Below, piece by piece: positions 24,725 through 34,444 of a DNA stretch of 64,000 nucleotides; the stretch's first letter is position 1; every line of letters begins with the position of its first letter. The position numbers were made by a program, and so were the translations under genes. This DNA comes from Flavonifractor sp. An100 (lineage in GTDB: Bacteria > Bacillota > Clostridia > Oscillospirales > Oscillospiraceae): positions 91,117 to 155,116 of the forward strand of contig NZ_NFMA01000004.1 in assembly GCF_002161175.1 (NCBI RefSeq). The letters run 5' to 3'. The notes beneath the pieces were generated by a model. That model did not search any database. It was given only the letters and a program-made list of their open reading frames with translations, and was not told the DNA's origin.

Positions 24725-25309
24725 ATGGATCAAAACAAAATGGGATCGCTGATCCGGACTCTGCGCACCGAACAAGGTATGACCCAACTAGCTCTGGCCC
24801 GCGCTCTGGATGTAACAGACCGCGCGGTTTCCAAGTGGGAACGCGGTCTGGGATGCCCAGACGTCTCCCTCCTGCCCCAGCTGGCACAGCTGCTGGGCAT
24901 CCCCATGGAACAGCTGCTGGCGGGAGAGCTGGATGAGCAAAGCCCAGATGGAGGAACGATGCGAAATCTCTCTTTTTATCTCTGTCCCCAGTGTGGGAAT
25001 CTTCTCACCGCCACCGCTCCGGCCTCCCTCTCCTGCTGCGGCAGACGGCTGAAGCCCCTCCCGGTTCAAAAACCGGATGAGGATCACAGGCTTAATTTTG
25101 AGCCCATCGAGGATGAGTGGTATCTCACCGCCCCTCATCCCATGGAAAAGGGACATTATCTGTCCTTCGCCGCCCTGGTCACCGGAGAACAGCTTACGCT
25201 GCTCAAGCGTTGGCCGGAGTGGGACTTTCAAGTCCGCCTGCCCCGGAGAGGCCACGGGATGCTGTATTGGTACTGCACCCAACATGGTCTGTTCCGACAG
25301 CCCCTTTAA
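24725..25309 (+). CDS. XRE-family HTH regulator fused to a complete desulfoferrodoxin-like domain
   Basis: A 194-residue protein starting at ATG 24725 after TAGGAGGG. Residues 5-66 are a Cro/C1 HTH (TQLALARALDVTDRAVSKWE). Residues 84-108 resemble desulforedoxin (YLCPQCGN...SCCG; Cys87, Cys90, Cys104, Cys105). Residues 117-190 resemble the superoxide-reductase domain: Glu119/His121 (EDH), PHPMEKGHY with His138 and His144, and YCTQHGLF with Cys184 and His187. All ligands known for desulfoferrodoxin centres I and II therefore have counterparts. It could be a superoxide-responsive regulator, a DNA-bound reductase, or an iron sensor; this is inference. It diverges from rex. Confidence 0.85.
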   Translation: MDQNKMGSLIRTLRTEQGMTQLALARALDVTDRAVSKWERGLGCPDVSLLPQLAQLLGIPMEQLLAGELDEQSPDGGTMRNLSFYLCPQCGNLLTATAPASLSCCGRRLKPLPVQKPDEDHRLNFEPIEDEWYLTAPHPMEKGHYLSFAALVTGEQLTLLKRWPEWDFQVRLPRRGHGMLYWYCTQHGLFRQPL

Positions 25310-25312
25310 TCC

Positions 25313-25353
25313 ATACGGCCCTCTTCGAATTACCGCTTCGAAGAGGGCCGTAT
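25313..25353. terminator. Bidirectional terminator
   Basis: A perfect 17-base stem (25313-25329 with 25337-25353, ATACGGCCCTCTTCGAA) around a 7-base loop. It lies between the convergent XRE-desulfoferrodoxin and TlpA-like genes; U-runs are short on both sides. Confidence 0.7.
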
Positions 25354-25354
25354 G

Positions 25355-25948
25355 CTATCCTTCCCCACCAGTACGGGCCATTTCGATGCCTTTCTCCAGG
25401 GTATCGCGTGACATCACGCCACTCCCCCAAGCCACCACATACCCTTCCCCGTCAATAAAAAAGGTGGTGGGCAGCCCCTGTACCCCATAGGCCATGGAAG
25501 CCTCCAAATTTGTATCATAGAAGAGGGGCAGCGCATAGTCCTGTTCCGCCGCAAAGGCCTTTGCACTCTCCAGGGTTTCCCGGGAACCATCGGTGACGTT
25601 TACCATCAGAAACTCCACCTCTCCCCCCAGCTCCTGATACACCGCGTCGAAATCAGGCATTTCCTTCCGGCAGGGTCCGCACCAACTGGCCCAAAAGTTC
25701 AACACCAGCGGCTTTCCAAAGTAGTCAGACAGCTGATGGGACTGCCCATCTCCGTCTTCCACCGTGAAGTCCAGCGCAGCCACCCGCTGCTTCTCCTCTT
25801 GGGAAGCATCCGCAGAGGACTCCGGCTCCTGCACCGCCAGTTTTTCCTCCTCCACCTGCGAACTCAGCGTGCCATAAAGGGCGTATGCCCCTCCCAACAG
25901 CACAATCAGCACAGCTGCCACAACCAAAAGCATTCGCTTCTCTTTCAT
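25355..25948 (-). CDS. TlpA/ResA-like membrane-anchored thiol-disulfide oxidoreductase
   Basis: A 197-residue protein with an N-terminal membrane anchor (about 5-26), an acidic linker, and a thioredoxin-fold domain. The active site is WASWCGPCRKEMPDF near residues 98-112 (CGPC), and the cis-Pro segment is GLPTTFFIDGEG near 158-169. It works outside the membrane, probably reducing disulfides with electrons from the CcdA-like protein encoded 9 bases upstream. The pairing is standard for ccdA-resA. Confidence 0.92.
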   Translation of the reverse strand: MKEKRMLLVVAAVLIVLLGGAYALYGTLSSQVEEEKLAVQEPESSADASQEEKQRVAALDFTVEDGDGQSHQLSDYFGKPLVLNFWASWCGPCRKEMPDFDAVYQELGGEVEFLMVNVTDGSRETLESAKAFAAEQDYALPLFYDTNLEASMAYGVQGLPTTFFIDGEGYVVAWGSGVMSRDTLEKGIEMARTGGEG

Positions 25949-25957
25949 ACCTTCCTC

Positions 25958-26620
25958 CTAGCTCAGCAGGCTCAGCAGACGTCCCAGTGTTCCGGTCATC
26001 ATCAGCACTCCAATCCCAACCAGAAATCCTCCGCTGACCAAATTGATGATTCTATAGTTCCGTTTGATCCACTGAAAAGCCCCCTTCAACTGGTCAATGA
26101 GGACCGCACTGACTAAAAACGGAACCCCCAGCCCCAGAGAATAGGCCAGCAGCATCAGCACGCCAGTCAAAACGTGCCCCTGCTGGGAGGCCAGAATCAG
26201 GGCCGAACCCAGGAATGCTCCCACACAGGGAGTCCACCCCAGCGAAAACACCACCCCAAACACCACCGAGGAAAAAAAGCCCGGCTGCATCTTAGCCTGT
26301 CCCAAGTGATTCCCCCGGAAGATCGTCACCTGGAACACCCCTAAAAAGTTTAGTCCGAACACAAGGACAATCAGCCCGGAAATAAGATTGACCTGGGTCT
26401 GATAGGCGTTCAGAAAACTGCCCAATGTGCCCGCCAGCGCCCCCATAGCTGTAAATACGCAGGTAAAGCCAAGCACAAAACCTGCCGCCCCGGCCAATGT
26501 TTTACGAGTGCTGCGCTCGCCGCCGCCTGCAAAATAGGAAATATAAATCGGCAGCATAGGGAGCAGACAGGGAGAAATAAAGGTGATAATTCCCTCCAGG
26601 AATGAGATTAAATACTGCAT
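25958..26620 (-). CDS. ccdA: CcdA-type thiol-disulfide transporter
   Basis: A 220-residue membrane protein of the DsbD/CcdA family with six helices. FISPCLLPMLPIYISYF near 14-30 and FSLGWTPCVGAFLGSAL near 125-141 carry the two membrane cysteines in the usual P-C context. It moves reducing equivalents from thioredoxin across the membrane to the TlpA-like partner. I start at ATG 26620 (MQYLISFLEG) after AAGGGG; the frame runs upstream but without membrane-protein features. It diverges from the Crp/Fnr gene. Confidence 0.9.
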   Translation of the reverse strand: MQYLISFLEGIITFISPCLLPMLPIYISYFAGGGERSTRKTLAGAAGFVLGFTCVFTAMGALAGTLGSFLNAYQTQVNLISGLIVLVFGLNFLGVFQVTIFRGNHLGQAKMQPGFFSSVVFGVVFSLGWTPCVGAFLGSALILASQQGHVLTGVLMLLAYSLGLGVPFLVSAVLIDQLKGAFQWIKRNYRIINLVSGGFLVGIGVLMMTGTLGRLLSLLS

Positions 26621-26787
26621 GCTGTTACCCCTTGTTTCATTTTTTCTACTCTGAGAGTCTATGAAAAAAGAATAGCTTTTTTTCAATCGTCTGTCCGTGA
26701 TTATATCACGGTTTTTCTTCCGGGCAAAGCCCTCCCCACCCCAGAACGCCAATGGTCCCAGGCTACCCCCCAACCGCCAGAAAAGAT

Positions 26788-26816
26788 TTGACATTGCCGG
26801 AGCCTGCCTCTATACT
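26788..26816 (+). promoter_or_regulatory. Strong promoter of the Crp/Fnr gene
   Basis: Consensus TTGACA (26788-26793), 17 bases, TATACT (26811-26816). An AAGGAGG site follows at 26830 and ATG at 26848. Confidence 0.8.
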
Positions 26817-26847
26817 GGTCTCGTTGTCAAAAGGAGGCGATGCGTCC

Positions 26848-27504
26848 ATGAACCTTGCGAAATATTTTCCCATATGGAACCAGCTTACCCCGGAACAGCA
26901 GGAAGAACTTAGCCGCTTTGCTGTGCTCCGCACCGTCCCCCAGGGTACCTTGCTCCACAGCGGCTCTGCCGACTGTCTGGGCCTGCTAGTCATTCAATCC
27001 GGACAGCTACGTGCCTTCATTCTCTCCCCCGAAGGGCGGGAAATCACCCTATACCGGCTTTTTGAGCGGGATATCTGCCTGTTCTCCGCCTCCTGTATGC
27101 TCCAAAGCATCCAATTTGACCTCTCCATCCAGGCGGAGAAGGAGACCCAGCTTTGGGTCATCCCCCCTGAGGTATATAAGCGTCTGATGGAGCAGTCAGC
27201 GCCCGCAGCCAACTACACCAACCAAATTATGGCCAGCCGCTTTTCCGAGGTCATGTGGCTGATCGAACAGGTGATGTGGAAGAGCTTTGATCAGCGTTTG
27301 GCTGCCTTTCTGTTGGAGGAAAGCCTGCTGGAGCACACCAACCTGCTCCAGCTGACCCATGAGAAAATTGCCAATCACCTGGGTACCGCCCGGGAGGTGG
27401 TCACCCGCATGCTGCGCTACTTTCAGCAGGAGGGCATGGTTCGCCTCTCCCGTGGCACCGTAGAACTGCTGGACCACAGCAAACTGGAAGCCCTTCAGAA
27501 GTGA
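26848..27504 (+). CDS. Crp/Fnr-family transcriptional regulator
   Basis: A 218-residue regulator. Residues 15-130 form a cNMP-type beta barrel (GLLVIQSGQLRAFILSPEGREITLYRLFERDICLF region), followed by a long dimerisation helix (145-165) and a C-terminal winged HTH with LTHEKIANHLGTAREVVTRMLRYFQQEG near 170-197 (LGTAREVVTRML is the recognition segment). Cysteines near 78-83 (CLFSASCML) might be redox-active, but the Fnr four-Cys cluster is absent. The gene has its own promoter and terminator and diverges from ccdA-tlpA, which may be its target. Confidence 0.9.
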   Translation: MNLAKYFPIWNQLTPEQQEELSRFAVLRTVPQGTLLHSGSADCLGLLVIQSGQLRAFILSPEGREITLYRLFERDICLFSASCMLQSIQFDLSIQAEKETQLWVIPPEVYKRLMEQSAPAANYTNQIMASRFSEVMWLIEQVMWKSFDQRLAAFLLEESLLEHTNLLQLTHEKIANHLGTAREVVTRMLRYFQQEGMVRLSRGTVELLDHSKLEALQK

Positions 27505-27507
27505 TTT

Positions 27508-27538
27508 GCATCCGCCAAAAAACGGCGGATGCTTTTTT
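27508..27538 (+). terminator. Terminator after the Crp/Fnr gene
   Basis: Stem GCATCCGCC/GGCGGATGC around an A-rich loop, followed by TTTTTT (27533-27538). Confidence 0.9.
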
Positions 27539-27614
27539 ATTTTCCAACCCGCCGTGGATGATTTTTGGACTATTTTTTGTTATACTTCAGCCAGAAGAAA
27601 GGAGGGAGCAGAGG

Positions 27615-28283
27615 ATGGCAGGACGCATTCTGTTGGCAGAGGATGACCGAGCCCTCTCCGCTCTGATTCAGGACTTCTTTGCCGCAGCCGGCATGGAGAT
27701 CGTCCCCGCCTACGACGGGGCGTCTGCCCTGGCTCTGGCGTTGGAGGAGAGCTTTGACCTGTTGATTCTGGATGTGATGATGCCCCAGTTCAGCGGCCTG
27801 GAGGTGTGCCGGGCGGTGCGGGAGCACAGTGCGGTCCCCATTTTGTTCATCACTGCCCTGGGCCAGGAGGGGGATGCCCTGGCGGGCTACCGGGCGGGTG
27901 CGGACGACTATATTGTAAAGCCTTTTTCCTTTCCAGTTTTAGTTGCCAAGGCCCAGGCCATTTTTCGCCGCAGCCGGGGCCAGAGCTTGGGCATCCATCA
28001 GCTCAGCTACGGCAGCATTTTGATGGACACCGCTTTGGGACAGGTTTGGGTGGACGACCTCCCCGTCCACCTTCGCCCCAAGGAGTACCAAATTTTGGAG
28101 CTGCTGCTCCGAGAACAGGGACACACGGTAAGCCGGGATCTGCTGATCCAGCGGATATGGGGCGTGGATTTCCAGGGAGATGAACGGATGGTGGACCGCC
28201 ACGTGGCCGCCTTGCGGCAAAAGCTGGGCTCCTCCGCCCAGCACATCCGCGGGGTGTACGGGGTGGGCTACCGGCTGGGCTGA
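27615..28283 (+). CDS. OmpR-family response regulator
   Basis: A 222-residue regulator. The receiver domain carries the acidic pair in LLAEDDRAL (Asp10-Asp11), the phospho-acceptor Asp53 in LLILDVMMP, a Thr in FITALGQ and the Lys in DDYIVKPFS. A winged-helix DNA-binding domain follows with LRPKEYQILELLL, VSRDLLIQRIWG and DERMVDRHVAALRQKLG. Start ATG 27615 follows AAGGAGGGAGCAGAGG. The histidine kinase gene begins 15 bases after its stop, so the two form a two-component operon of unknown stimulus. Confidence 0.93.
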   Translation: MAGRILLAEDDRALSALIQDFFAAAGMEIVPAYDGASALALALEESFDLLILDVMMPQFSGLEVCRAVREHSAVPILFITALGQEGDALAGYRAGADDYIVKPFSFPVLVAKAQAIFRRSRGQSLGIHQLSYGSILMDTALGQVWVDDLPVHLRPKEYQILELLLREQGHTVSRDLLIQRIWGVDFQGDERMVDRHVAALRQKLGSSAQHIRGVYGVGYRLG

Positions 28284-28297
28284 AAGGAGGAAGACCG

Positions 28298-30070
28298 ATG
28301 AGGACAAAACGAAAAAAGAAGCGGGCCCGCTCCCTGTCCGGCAAGCTGGCCCTGACCACCATGGCTATGCTTCTGGCCATGTGGCTGGCCGTGGGCACCG
28401 TACTGGTGGTATCCACCGCCCGTGAAATCATCGACGGCGGTTATGAAAAGGCCACCTCCCTGGTCAATGACTACCGCTACGACTCTTATCTCCGTGCCTA
28501 TACCCCCGCTCAAGAGGATGACTGGTGGATTCAGCACGCCCTGGAGGGCTACAACCGGTTTCTCACCCCCGTCATGAACAGCGGCCTTCCTACCCGATAC
28601 CTACAATATAACTTCACCTGGGTGGATGATGAGGAGGAGAACCACGTGCTTTTGCCCGTCCACACCCTCATTGGTATCCGGCTGCAATCGAAGGAAGAGG
28701 CGCCCATGGGGATGTTCCTTCTGCTGGATGAGCTGTCGGCGGCCGATCTGGCTCAGATTTCCCGGCAAATCCGCGTCCACTGCCCTCCTCTGTCCGCCAC
28801 CGGTACCCGCAACGGTCTGCTCTTTAAAGTTGACACCATCACCATAGGCGACCGCACCTACTCCACCGGGCGGACCGGGGGGACAGATACCGTCAGTGTG
28901 GGCGAAAAGACCAGTCTGGGATCTCCTGAGCCCTATACCATCTCTCCCCGTGCTGCCCGGAGTGAGCAGGACTGGGAACTGCTGCTGGGCGCACAGGATT
29001 GGTTATTTTCCGACTACGATGACCAGCGTGCCCCCTGGCAGGACTACATCTCCCGCTATTTCTCCTATGCCTCCGTGATTTATATGGATGGCCCGGATGA
29101 GCCTGAAGTCTGGGTGGGCGTGGTGCTGGCCGCAACCCCTCTGCGCACCGCCCTCCAAGAACATATGGGGACCCTGCTGATCCTGCTGGCTCTGGTGCCG
29201 GTTCTGGGCTTCCTTTTCTCCGCCATCATTCACAACATGGTAGTCCTCCCCATCCGTCAGACCCAAAAGGACTTCCAAAAGGTGGCCGCTCTGGATTTCG
29301 GTGGACTGGAAGGGGATACAAACCGGCTGGATGAGCTGGGGGACTTAAACCGCAGCCTGCGCCAGATGGCTGACACTCTCCAGAACCGCTGGGACGACGA
29401 GCGGGCTCTGGAACGCAGACGGCAGGATTTTGTGTCCGCCGCTTCCCACGAACTCAAAACTCCTCTGGCCCTGATGCGGGGATACACCGAAGGGCTGGAG
29501 CAGGGCATTGGGGATCGGGAGGAATATCTAGCCGGGATGGAGCGGGAAATCCAGCGTATGAACACACTGGTCATGGAAATGCTGGATCAGACGAAGCTGG
29601 AGCGGATCGACGATTTATCCAGCCTGGACGCCATTGATCTCTCCCAACTGGTCAACCGGCAGTTGGAGCAGCTGGCCCCTCTGTTCGCTGCCCTGCATGT
29701 GACAGTCCAGATCAAACAGGGACTTTTGATTCCCGGAGACCGACCACTGCTGGAGCAGGCGGTGGGTAACCTCCTAACCAATGCCGCTAAATTCTGCCGC
29801 CCTGGCGGATGCGTCTGTGTCACGTTAAAAGCCGGAGAACATGGACCGGTCCTTACCATCGACAACGACGCTGACCCGATCCCAGCCCATCAGCTCCCTC
29901 GCCTGTTTGAACCCTTTTTCCGGGGCGACCAGGCCAGAGATCGCTCGGGCAGTGGGCTGGGGTTGTCCATCGCCAGACGAATTTTTCAGCTGCACCACTT
30001 AGACTGCCAGATTCAAAATACTGATACCGGAATACGGGTCCGTGTTCTCCCCATTTCCATTCGTGAATAA
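28298..30070 (+). CDS. Membrane sensor histidine kinase
   Basis: A 590-residue kinase. Membrane helices at about 14-38 and 285-308 flank an extracytoplasmic sensing domain of about 250 residues, unusually long for an OmpR-partner kinase. A HAMP segment follows (LPIRQTQKDFQKVAALDF), then the HisKA dimerisation helix with the phospho-His in SAASHELKTPLALMRG near 385, and the ATPase domain (N box NLLTNAAKFCRPGG; G boxes RLFEPFFRGDQ, GSGLGLSIARRI). It partners the response regulator just upstream. The signal is not known. Confidence 0.92.
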   Translation: MRTKRKKKRARSLSGKLALTTMAMLLAMWLAVGTVLVVSTAREIIDGGYEKATSLVNDYRYDSYLRAYTPAQEDDWWIQHALEGYNRFLTPVMNSGLPTRYLQYNFTWVDDEEENHVLLPVHTLIGIRLQSKEEAPMGMFLLLDELSAADLAQISRQIRVHCPPLSATGTRNGLLFKVDTITIGDRTYSTGRTGGTDTVSVGEKTSLGSPEPYTISPRAARSEQDWELLLGAQDWLFSDYDDQRAPWQDYISRYFSYASVIYMDGPDEPEVWVGVVLAATPLRTALQEHMGTLLILLALVPVLGFLFSAIIHNMVVLPIRQTQKDFQKVAALDFGGLEGDTNRLDELGDLNRSLRQMADTLQNRWDDERALERRRQDFVSAASHELKTPLALMRGYTEGLEQGIGDREEYLAGMEREIQRMNTLVMEMLDQTKLERIDDLSSLDAIDLSQLVNRQLEQLAPLFAALHVTVQIKQGLLIPGDRPLLEQAVGNLLTNAAKFCRPGGCVCVTLKAGEHGPVLTIDNDADPIPAHQLPRLFEPFFRGDQARDRSGSGLGLSIARRIFQLHHLDCQIQNTDTGIRVRVLPISIRE

Positions 30071-30089
30071 CTCTACCCCACCTCTAAAG

Positions 30090-30132
30090 CTCTGTCGGGA
30101 AGCCTATCTATCCCGACAGAGTTTTCTTTTTT
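30090..30132 (+). terminator. Terminator after the two-component operon
   Basis: Stem CTCTGTCGGGA/TCCCGACAGAG (30090-30100 with 30111-30121), then TTTTCTTTTTT. Confidence 0.9.
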
Positions 30133-30157
30133 GTGGAGCCAGTTCGCCGATCTTCGA

Positions 30158-30186
30158 TTGACAAGCTGTGGAAAATAGTGTAAATT
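30158..30186 (+). promoter_or_regulatory. Promoter of the diguanylate cyclase gene
   Basis: TTGACA (30158-30163), 17 bases, TAAATT (30181-30186). The gene starts 51 bases on. Confidence 0.7.
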
Positions 30187-30237
30187 TTTTAAACTGAACT
30201 GTTTCATCTATTTCCCTGCTAACGAGGATTATACGTT

Positions 30238-31389
30238 ATGGATATGCAACCATCTAACCTTGAAAATATACAAAATGAATACCGCCGCATTGACGAGATG
30301 TGGCTGCGGGTTCAATACCGGCTGATGATCGGTTTGGCCTTTTTTGCATTCAGCTCAGAGCTGGTTTTGAGTTTTTTGTTAAACGAAGTAGACTTAATTG
30401 CCATTCCTTTTTCCACTTATTTGTGGAAATATCTATTTTTCCCCACTATCTGTAATGCCTTTCTTGTGTTTGCTGCGGCTGCAGCTGCCTACAGTCACCG
30501 TCTTACTTTGACTCAGAAAATGTATGCTGTCTCCCTGGCGTTAACCATCATGGCGTTTACTCTTTATACCGTTCACTCCATCTTTCCCTCTCTCTTCCTC
30601 ATTTTTTTGATCCCCATGGTTTTAACTGTCTTATATGGAAATCTTGTTTTAACGTCTATTGTCAGTTCTCTCTCTGTTTTAGGTAAAATTCTTTCCGATT
30701 TATTCCTATTTTGGGACCCGCGCCGTCCCCACGTATTTTCTAACCAGGAGTCTTCGTTTGATTTTGGCCTATCCCTTTTACTTTTACTGTTATTTTACGT
30801 CTTGTTCTGCTGCTTACTTTCCATGGAGCGCCTAAAAAATGAGGTCAGCCTGAAATTGGAACGAGAGCGGGAACAGCTTTGGCAAAAATCTATGATTGAC
30901 CCTTTGACCTGTGTGGGTAACCGCCAGGCTATGCGTGAGGCTTTTTTTAATGTGGAACAAACTCTTGATGTAAAGCCATTCTCCCTATCTTTAGCCGTAA
31001 TGGACCTGGACGACTTTAAACGACTTAACGATACCTACGGCCACGTGACCGGAGATCGTTTTCTCCAGGCCTTGGGAAAAACCCTTCTATCCGTTACCTC
31101 TGACTCCATTCGCCCCTTCCGTTTTGGTGGGGATGAATTTTGTCTTATGTTTTACGGCCACTCTAGAGAAGAGATTCAATCCATTTGTCAACAGGTACAG
31201 CAATCCTTTTTTCAAAAGAAAGTGCATCCACCCTGCCCTCCTCTCTCTATCAGCATCGGTATTGCCCAATATACCTCCACTGACACGCTAAGTCAGCTCT
31301 TTGACAAGGCTGATAAGGCCCTTTATCCGGCTAAACGTGATAAAGGTTCCATCTGCTTTTACCACACATTAGGAGAAAGCGGCTATTGA
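30238..31389 (+). CDS. Membrane-bound diguanylate cyclase (GGDEF)
   Basis: A 383-residue protein that should make cyclic di-GMP. The N-terminal half holds about six membrane helices (roughly 28-205); a charged helical stretch (MERLKNEVSLKLEREREQ) leads into the GGDEF domain (about 225-378). Signature points: DPLTCVGNRQAM, MDLDDFKRLNDTYGHVTGD and FRFGGDEFCLMF, so the active-site motif is intact. No RxxD inhibitory site is visible five residues before GGDEF. The gene is clearly more A+T-rich than its neighbours and stands alone between two terminators, which hints at a different origin. Confidence 0.92.
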   Translation: MDMQPSNLENIQNEYRRIDEMWLRVQYRLMIGLAFFAFSSELVLSFLLNEVDLIAIPFSTYLWKYLFFPTICNAFLVFAAAAAAYSHRLTLTQKMYAVSLALTIMAFTLYTVHSIFPSLFLIFLIPMVLTVLYGNLVLTSIVSSLSVLGKILSDLFLFWDPRRPHVFSNQESSFDFGLSLLLLLLFYVLFCCLLSMERLKNEVSLKLEREREQLWQKSMIDPLTCVGNRQAMREAFFNVEQTLDVKPFSLSLAVMDLDDFKRLNDTYGHVTGDRFLQALGKTLLSVTSDSIRPFRFGGDEFCLMFYGHSREEIQSICQQVQQSFFQKKVHPPCPPLSISIGIAQYTSTDTLSQLFDKADKALYPAKRDKGSICFYHTLGESGY

Positions 31390-31425
31390 CTCCCCACTCT
31401 GTTTCAATTTTAAATTTACCAAAAA

Positions 31426-31461
31426 ATATGGGCCGCGCCAAGTATTTGGCGCGGCCCATAT
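31426..31461. terminator. Bidirectional terminator
   Basis: A perfect 16-base stem (31426-31441 with 31446-31461) around GTAT, followed on the minus strand by a T-run. It separates the cyclase gene from guaB. Confidence 0.9.
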
Positions 31462-31470
31462 GGATTCCGC

Positions 31471-32985
<1,515 letters not shown>

Positions 32986-33048
32986 CTAGTTCATTCTTTT
33001 TCTCAGAAAGGATATTAAGATTTATTTTACCGTTCCGCTACTTTCTTG

Positions 33049-33792
33049 TCAAGGAATGACTTGTCCAAATTGGAGCTCCGATTCGAACCGAGCTTTTCCT
33101 TCCTCGTCCACTCCCCGTATGTAAAGGTTTTCCCCTTGCTGGCCAGATTCCAGAACCAACAGCTCGCCGGGCCTGCACTCGGCAAGGTAACCGATCTGCA
33201 GTTCAGACAAAAAGCGCTTCTGTTCCAGCTGCTCCATATCAATAGCGTCGCAGGCAAAATCGGCGTAGCGGGTATTGTTCACATGTCCGTTGATGTCACT
33301 GTCGCTGTAGCGCATCTTCCGCCGCTCCACCTGCCGAAGCTCCTCCGGGCAATGCAGCTTGTTCAAGACCTTCTTCTTGCACAGCTCTCCGCCCCCGGTT
33401 CCCGCCAGCTCTTCAATGGCAGACAGACGCATCAGCTTTCGGGTCTCTACGTTGGCTAGCACCCATCCGGATACCGACTCCCCTACCTGTTGGCCGTTGA
33501 CCAGAATGTCATAATCCCGGTACATCATGGCCGCCTTGCCACCCCGGTGCCAGGTACGAATGGTAATTTCGTCCTCCCACCGCAGGGGGCGGTCCAGATG
33601 ATACCAGGACCGGGCCAGCATCCAAAAGGCACCGTACCGCTCAATCAGCAGCTCCCGGCCAAAGCCCCCCTCCTCCGCCGCCAGAGTGGCTGCGATTTGA
33701 AGGTGGTTGAGCAGGGCTGATGCTTTACAAATTCCCTGTCCATCCGCATCCAGTCCCGTCAAACGGATGGTGTGTTCATAATACAGACTCAT
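33049..33792 (-). CDS. Acyl-ACP thioesterase
   Basis: A 247-residue double hotdog protein of the plant-type acyl-ACP thioesterase family. It releases free fatty acids from acyl-ACP. Seen: the N-terminal hotdog with FWMLARSWYHLDRPLRWEDEI-type region near 55-75, and the second hotdog DSDINGHVNNTRYADF near 165-180 carrying the Asp/Asn/His catalytic set. Bacterial homologues prefer short or medium chains; specificity is not readable here. Its start overlaps the zinc-ribbon gene by 4 bases (ATGA), which couples them. Confidence 0.9.
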   Translation of the reverse strand: MSLYYEHTIRLTGLDADGQGICKASALLNHLQIAATLAAEEGGFGRELLIERYGAFWMLARSWYHLDRPLRWEDEITIRTWHRGGKAAMMYRDYDILVNGQQVGESVSGWVLANVETRKLMRLSAIEELAGTGGGELCKKKVLNKLHCPEELRQVERRKMRYSDSDINGHVNNTRYADFACDAIDMEQLEQKRFLSELQIGYLAECRPGELLVLESGQQGENLYIRGVDEEGKARFESELQFGQVIP

Positions 33793-34403
33793 GTGCGCTG
33801 CTTCCCCCGGATCAAAATGGTATTCTTGCAGCAGATATCATCAATGTCGTCAGCGGTGGCTGCCGGAATCCGCACCTGGGCGCCGCAGTCGGCACAGATG
33901 ATGTCCACCGAGCTGTAATTGACCTGGAAGGTCCAGCTCTTGCTCCCGCAGGCACAGGAAATGCCACCCCGAGCCGCAATATCCTTGATCTCGGAGAGGA
34001 CCTCATGCATGACGATCTCATCCAAAAAGGCCCCGTGACTGGCGGACTCCTCCTCCAGCTTGTCCACCGCCTGCTCCAAACGGGCAGTGGCGGCGTAGAC
34101 CGGTCCTTCCTCCCCCACGTAGCAGCAGTCCAGCCCAGAGGCGGCACAGGAGAACGCCAGGGCCTTCTCCCGCACAAAGGCGTGGGCAGAGCAGGAGACG
34201 GCATGCTCCCGCCCGCAGAACAGGCAGGGCACTGTCATCTGCACCCGGTTGGGCAAAAATTCCACCGTCAGCTCCGACTTACCACAAGGGCACTTGATGC
34301 GGGTGGGGGAAGCCGCAAGAGAAAATAGGTCCCGCTCCACAATCACCGACTGACGGCAATGGGGACAAATATAGGAAAGAAATCGCTTGGCATCCTGTAC
34401 CAT
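33789..34403 (-). CDS. Zinc-ribbon protein of unknown function
   Basis: A 204-residue protein I do not recognise. It has four CxxC-type knuckles: YICPHCRQ near 11, IKCPCGKS near 36, VPCLFCGRE near 58, and a pair CACGSK and CADCGAQ near 150 and 173, separated by a helical, Glu/Ala-rich middle (about 105-145). This looks like two zinc ribbons around a coiled coil. No catalytic motif is evident. The ATGA overlap with the thioesterase gene and spacing from phoH (41 bases) suggest an operon. Confidence 0.75.
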   Translation of the reverse strand: MVQDAKRFLSYICPHCRQSVIVERDLFSLAASPTRIKCPCGKSELTVEFLPNRVQMTVPCLFCGREHAVSCSAHAFVREKALAFSCAASGLDCCYVGEEGPVYAATARLEQAVDKLEEESASHGAFLDEIVMHEVLSEIKDIAARGGISCACGSKSWTFQVNYSSVDIICADCGAQVRIPAATADDIDDICCKNTILIRGKQRT

Positions 34404-34444
34404 GGAATGGTCTCCTTTGTTATTGCAATGATGGCTGTCGCCAC

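Noticed and set aside
33080..33089. GATTCGAACC as a tRNA T-arm
   Set aside because: It lies inside the thioesterase coding region and has no acceptor, D or anticodon arm around it.
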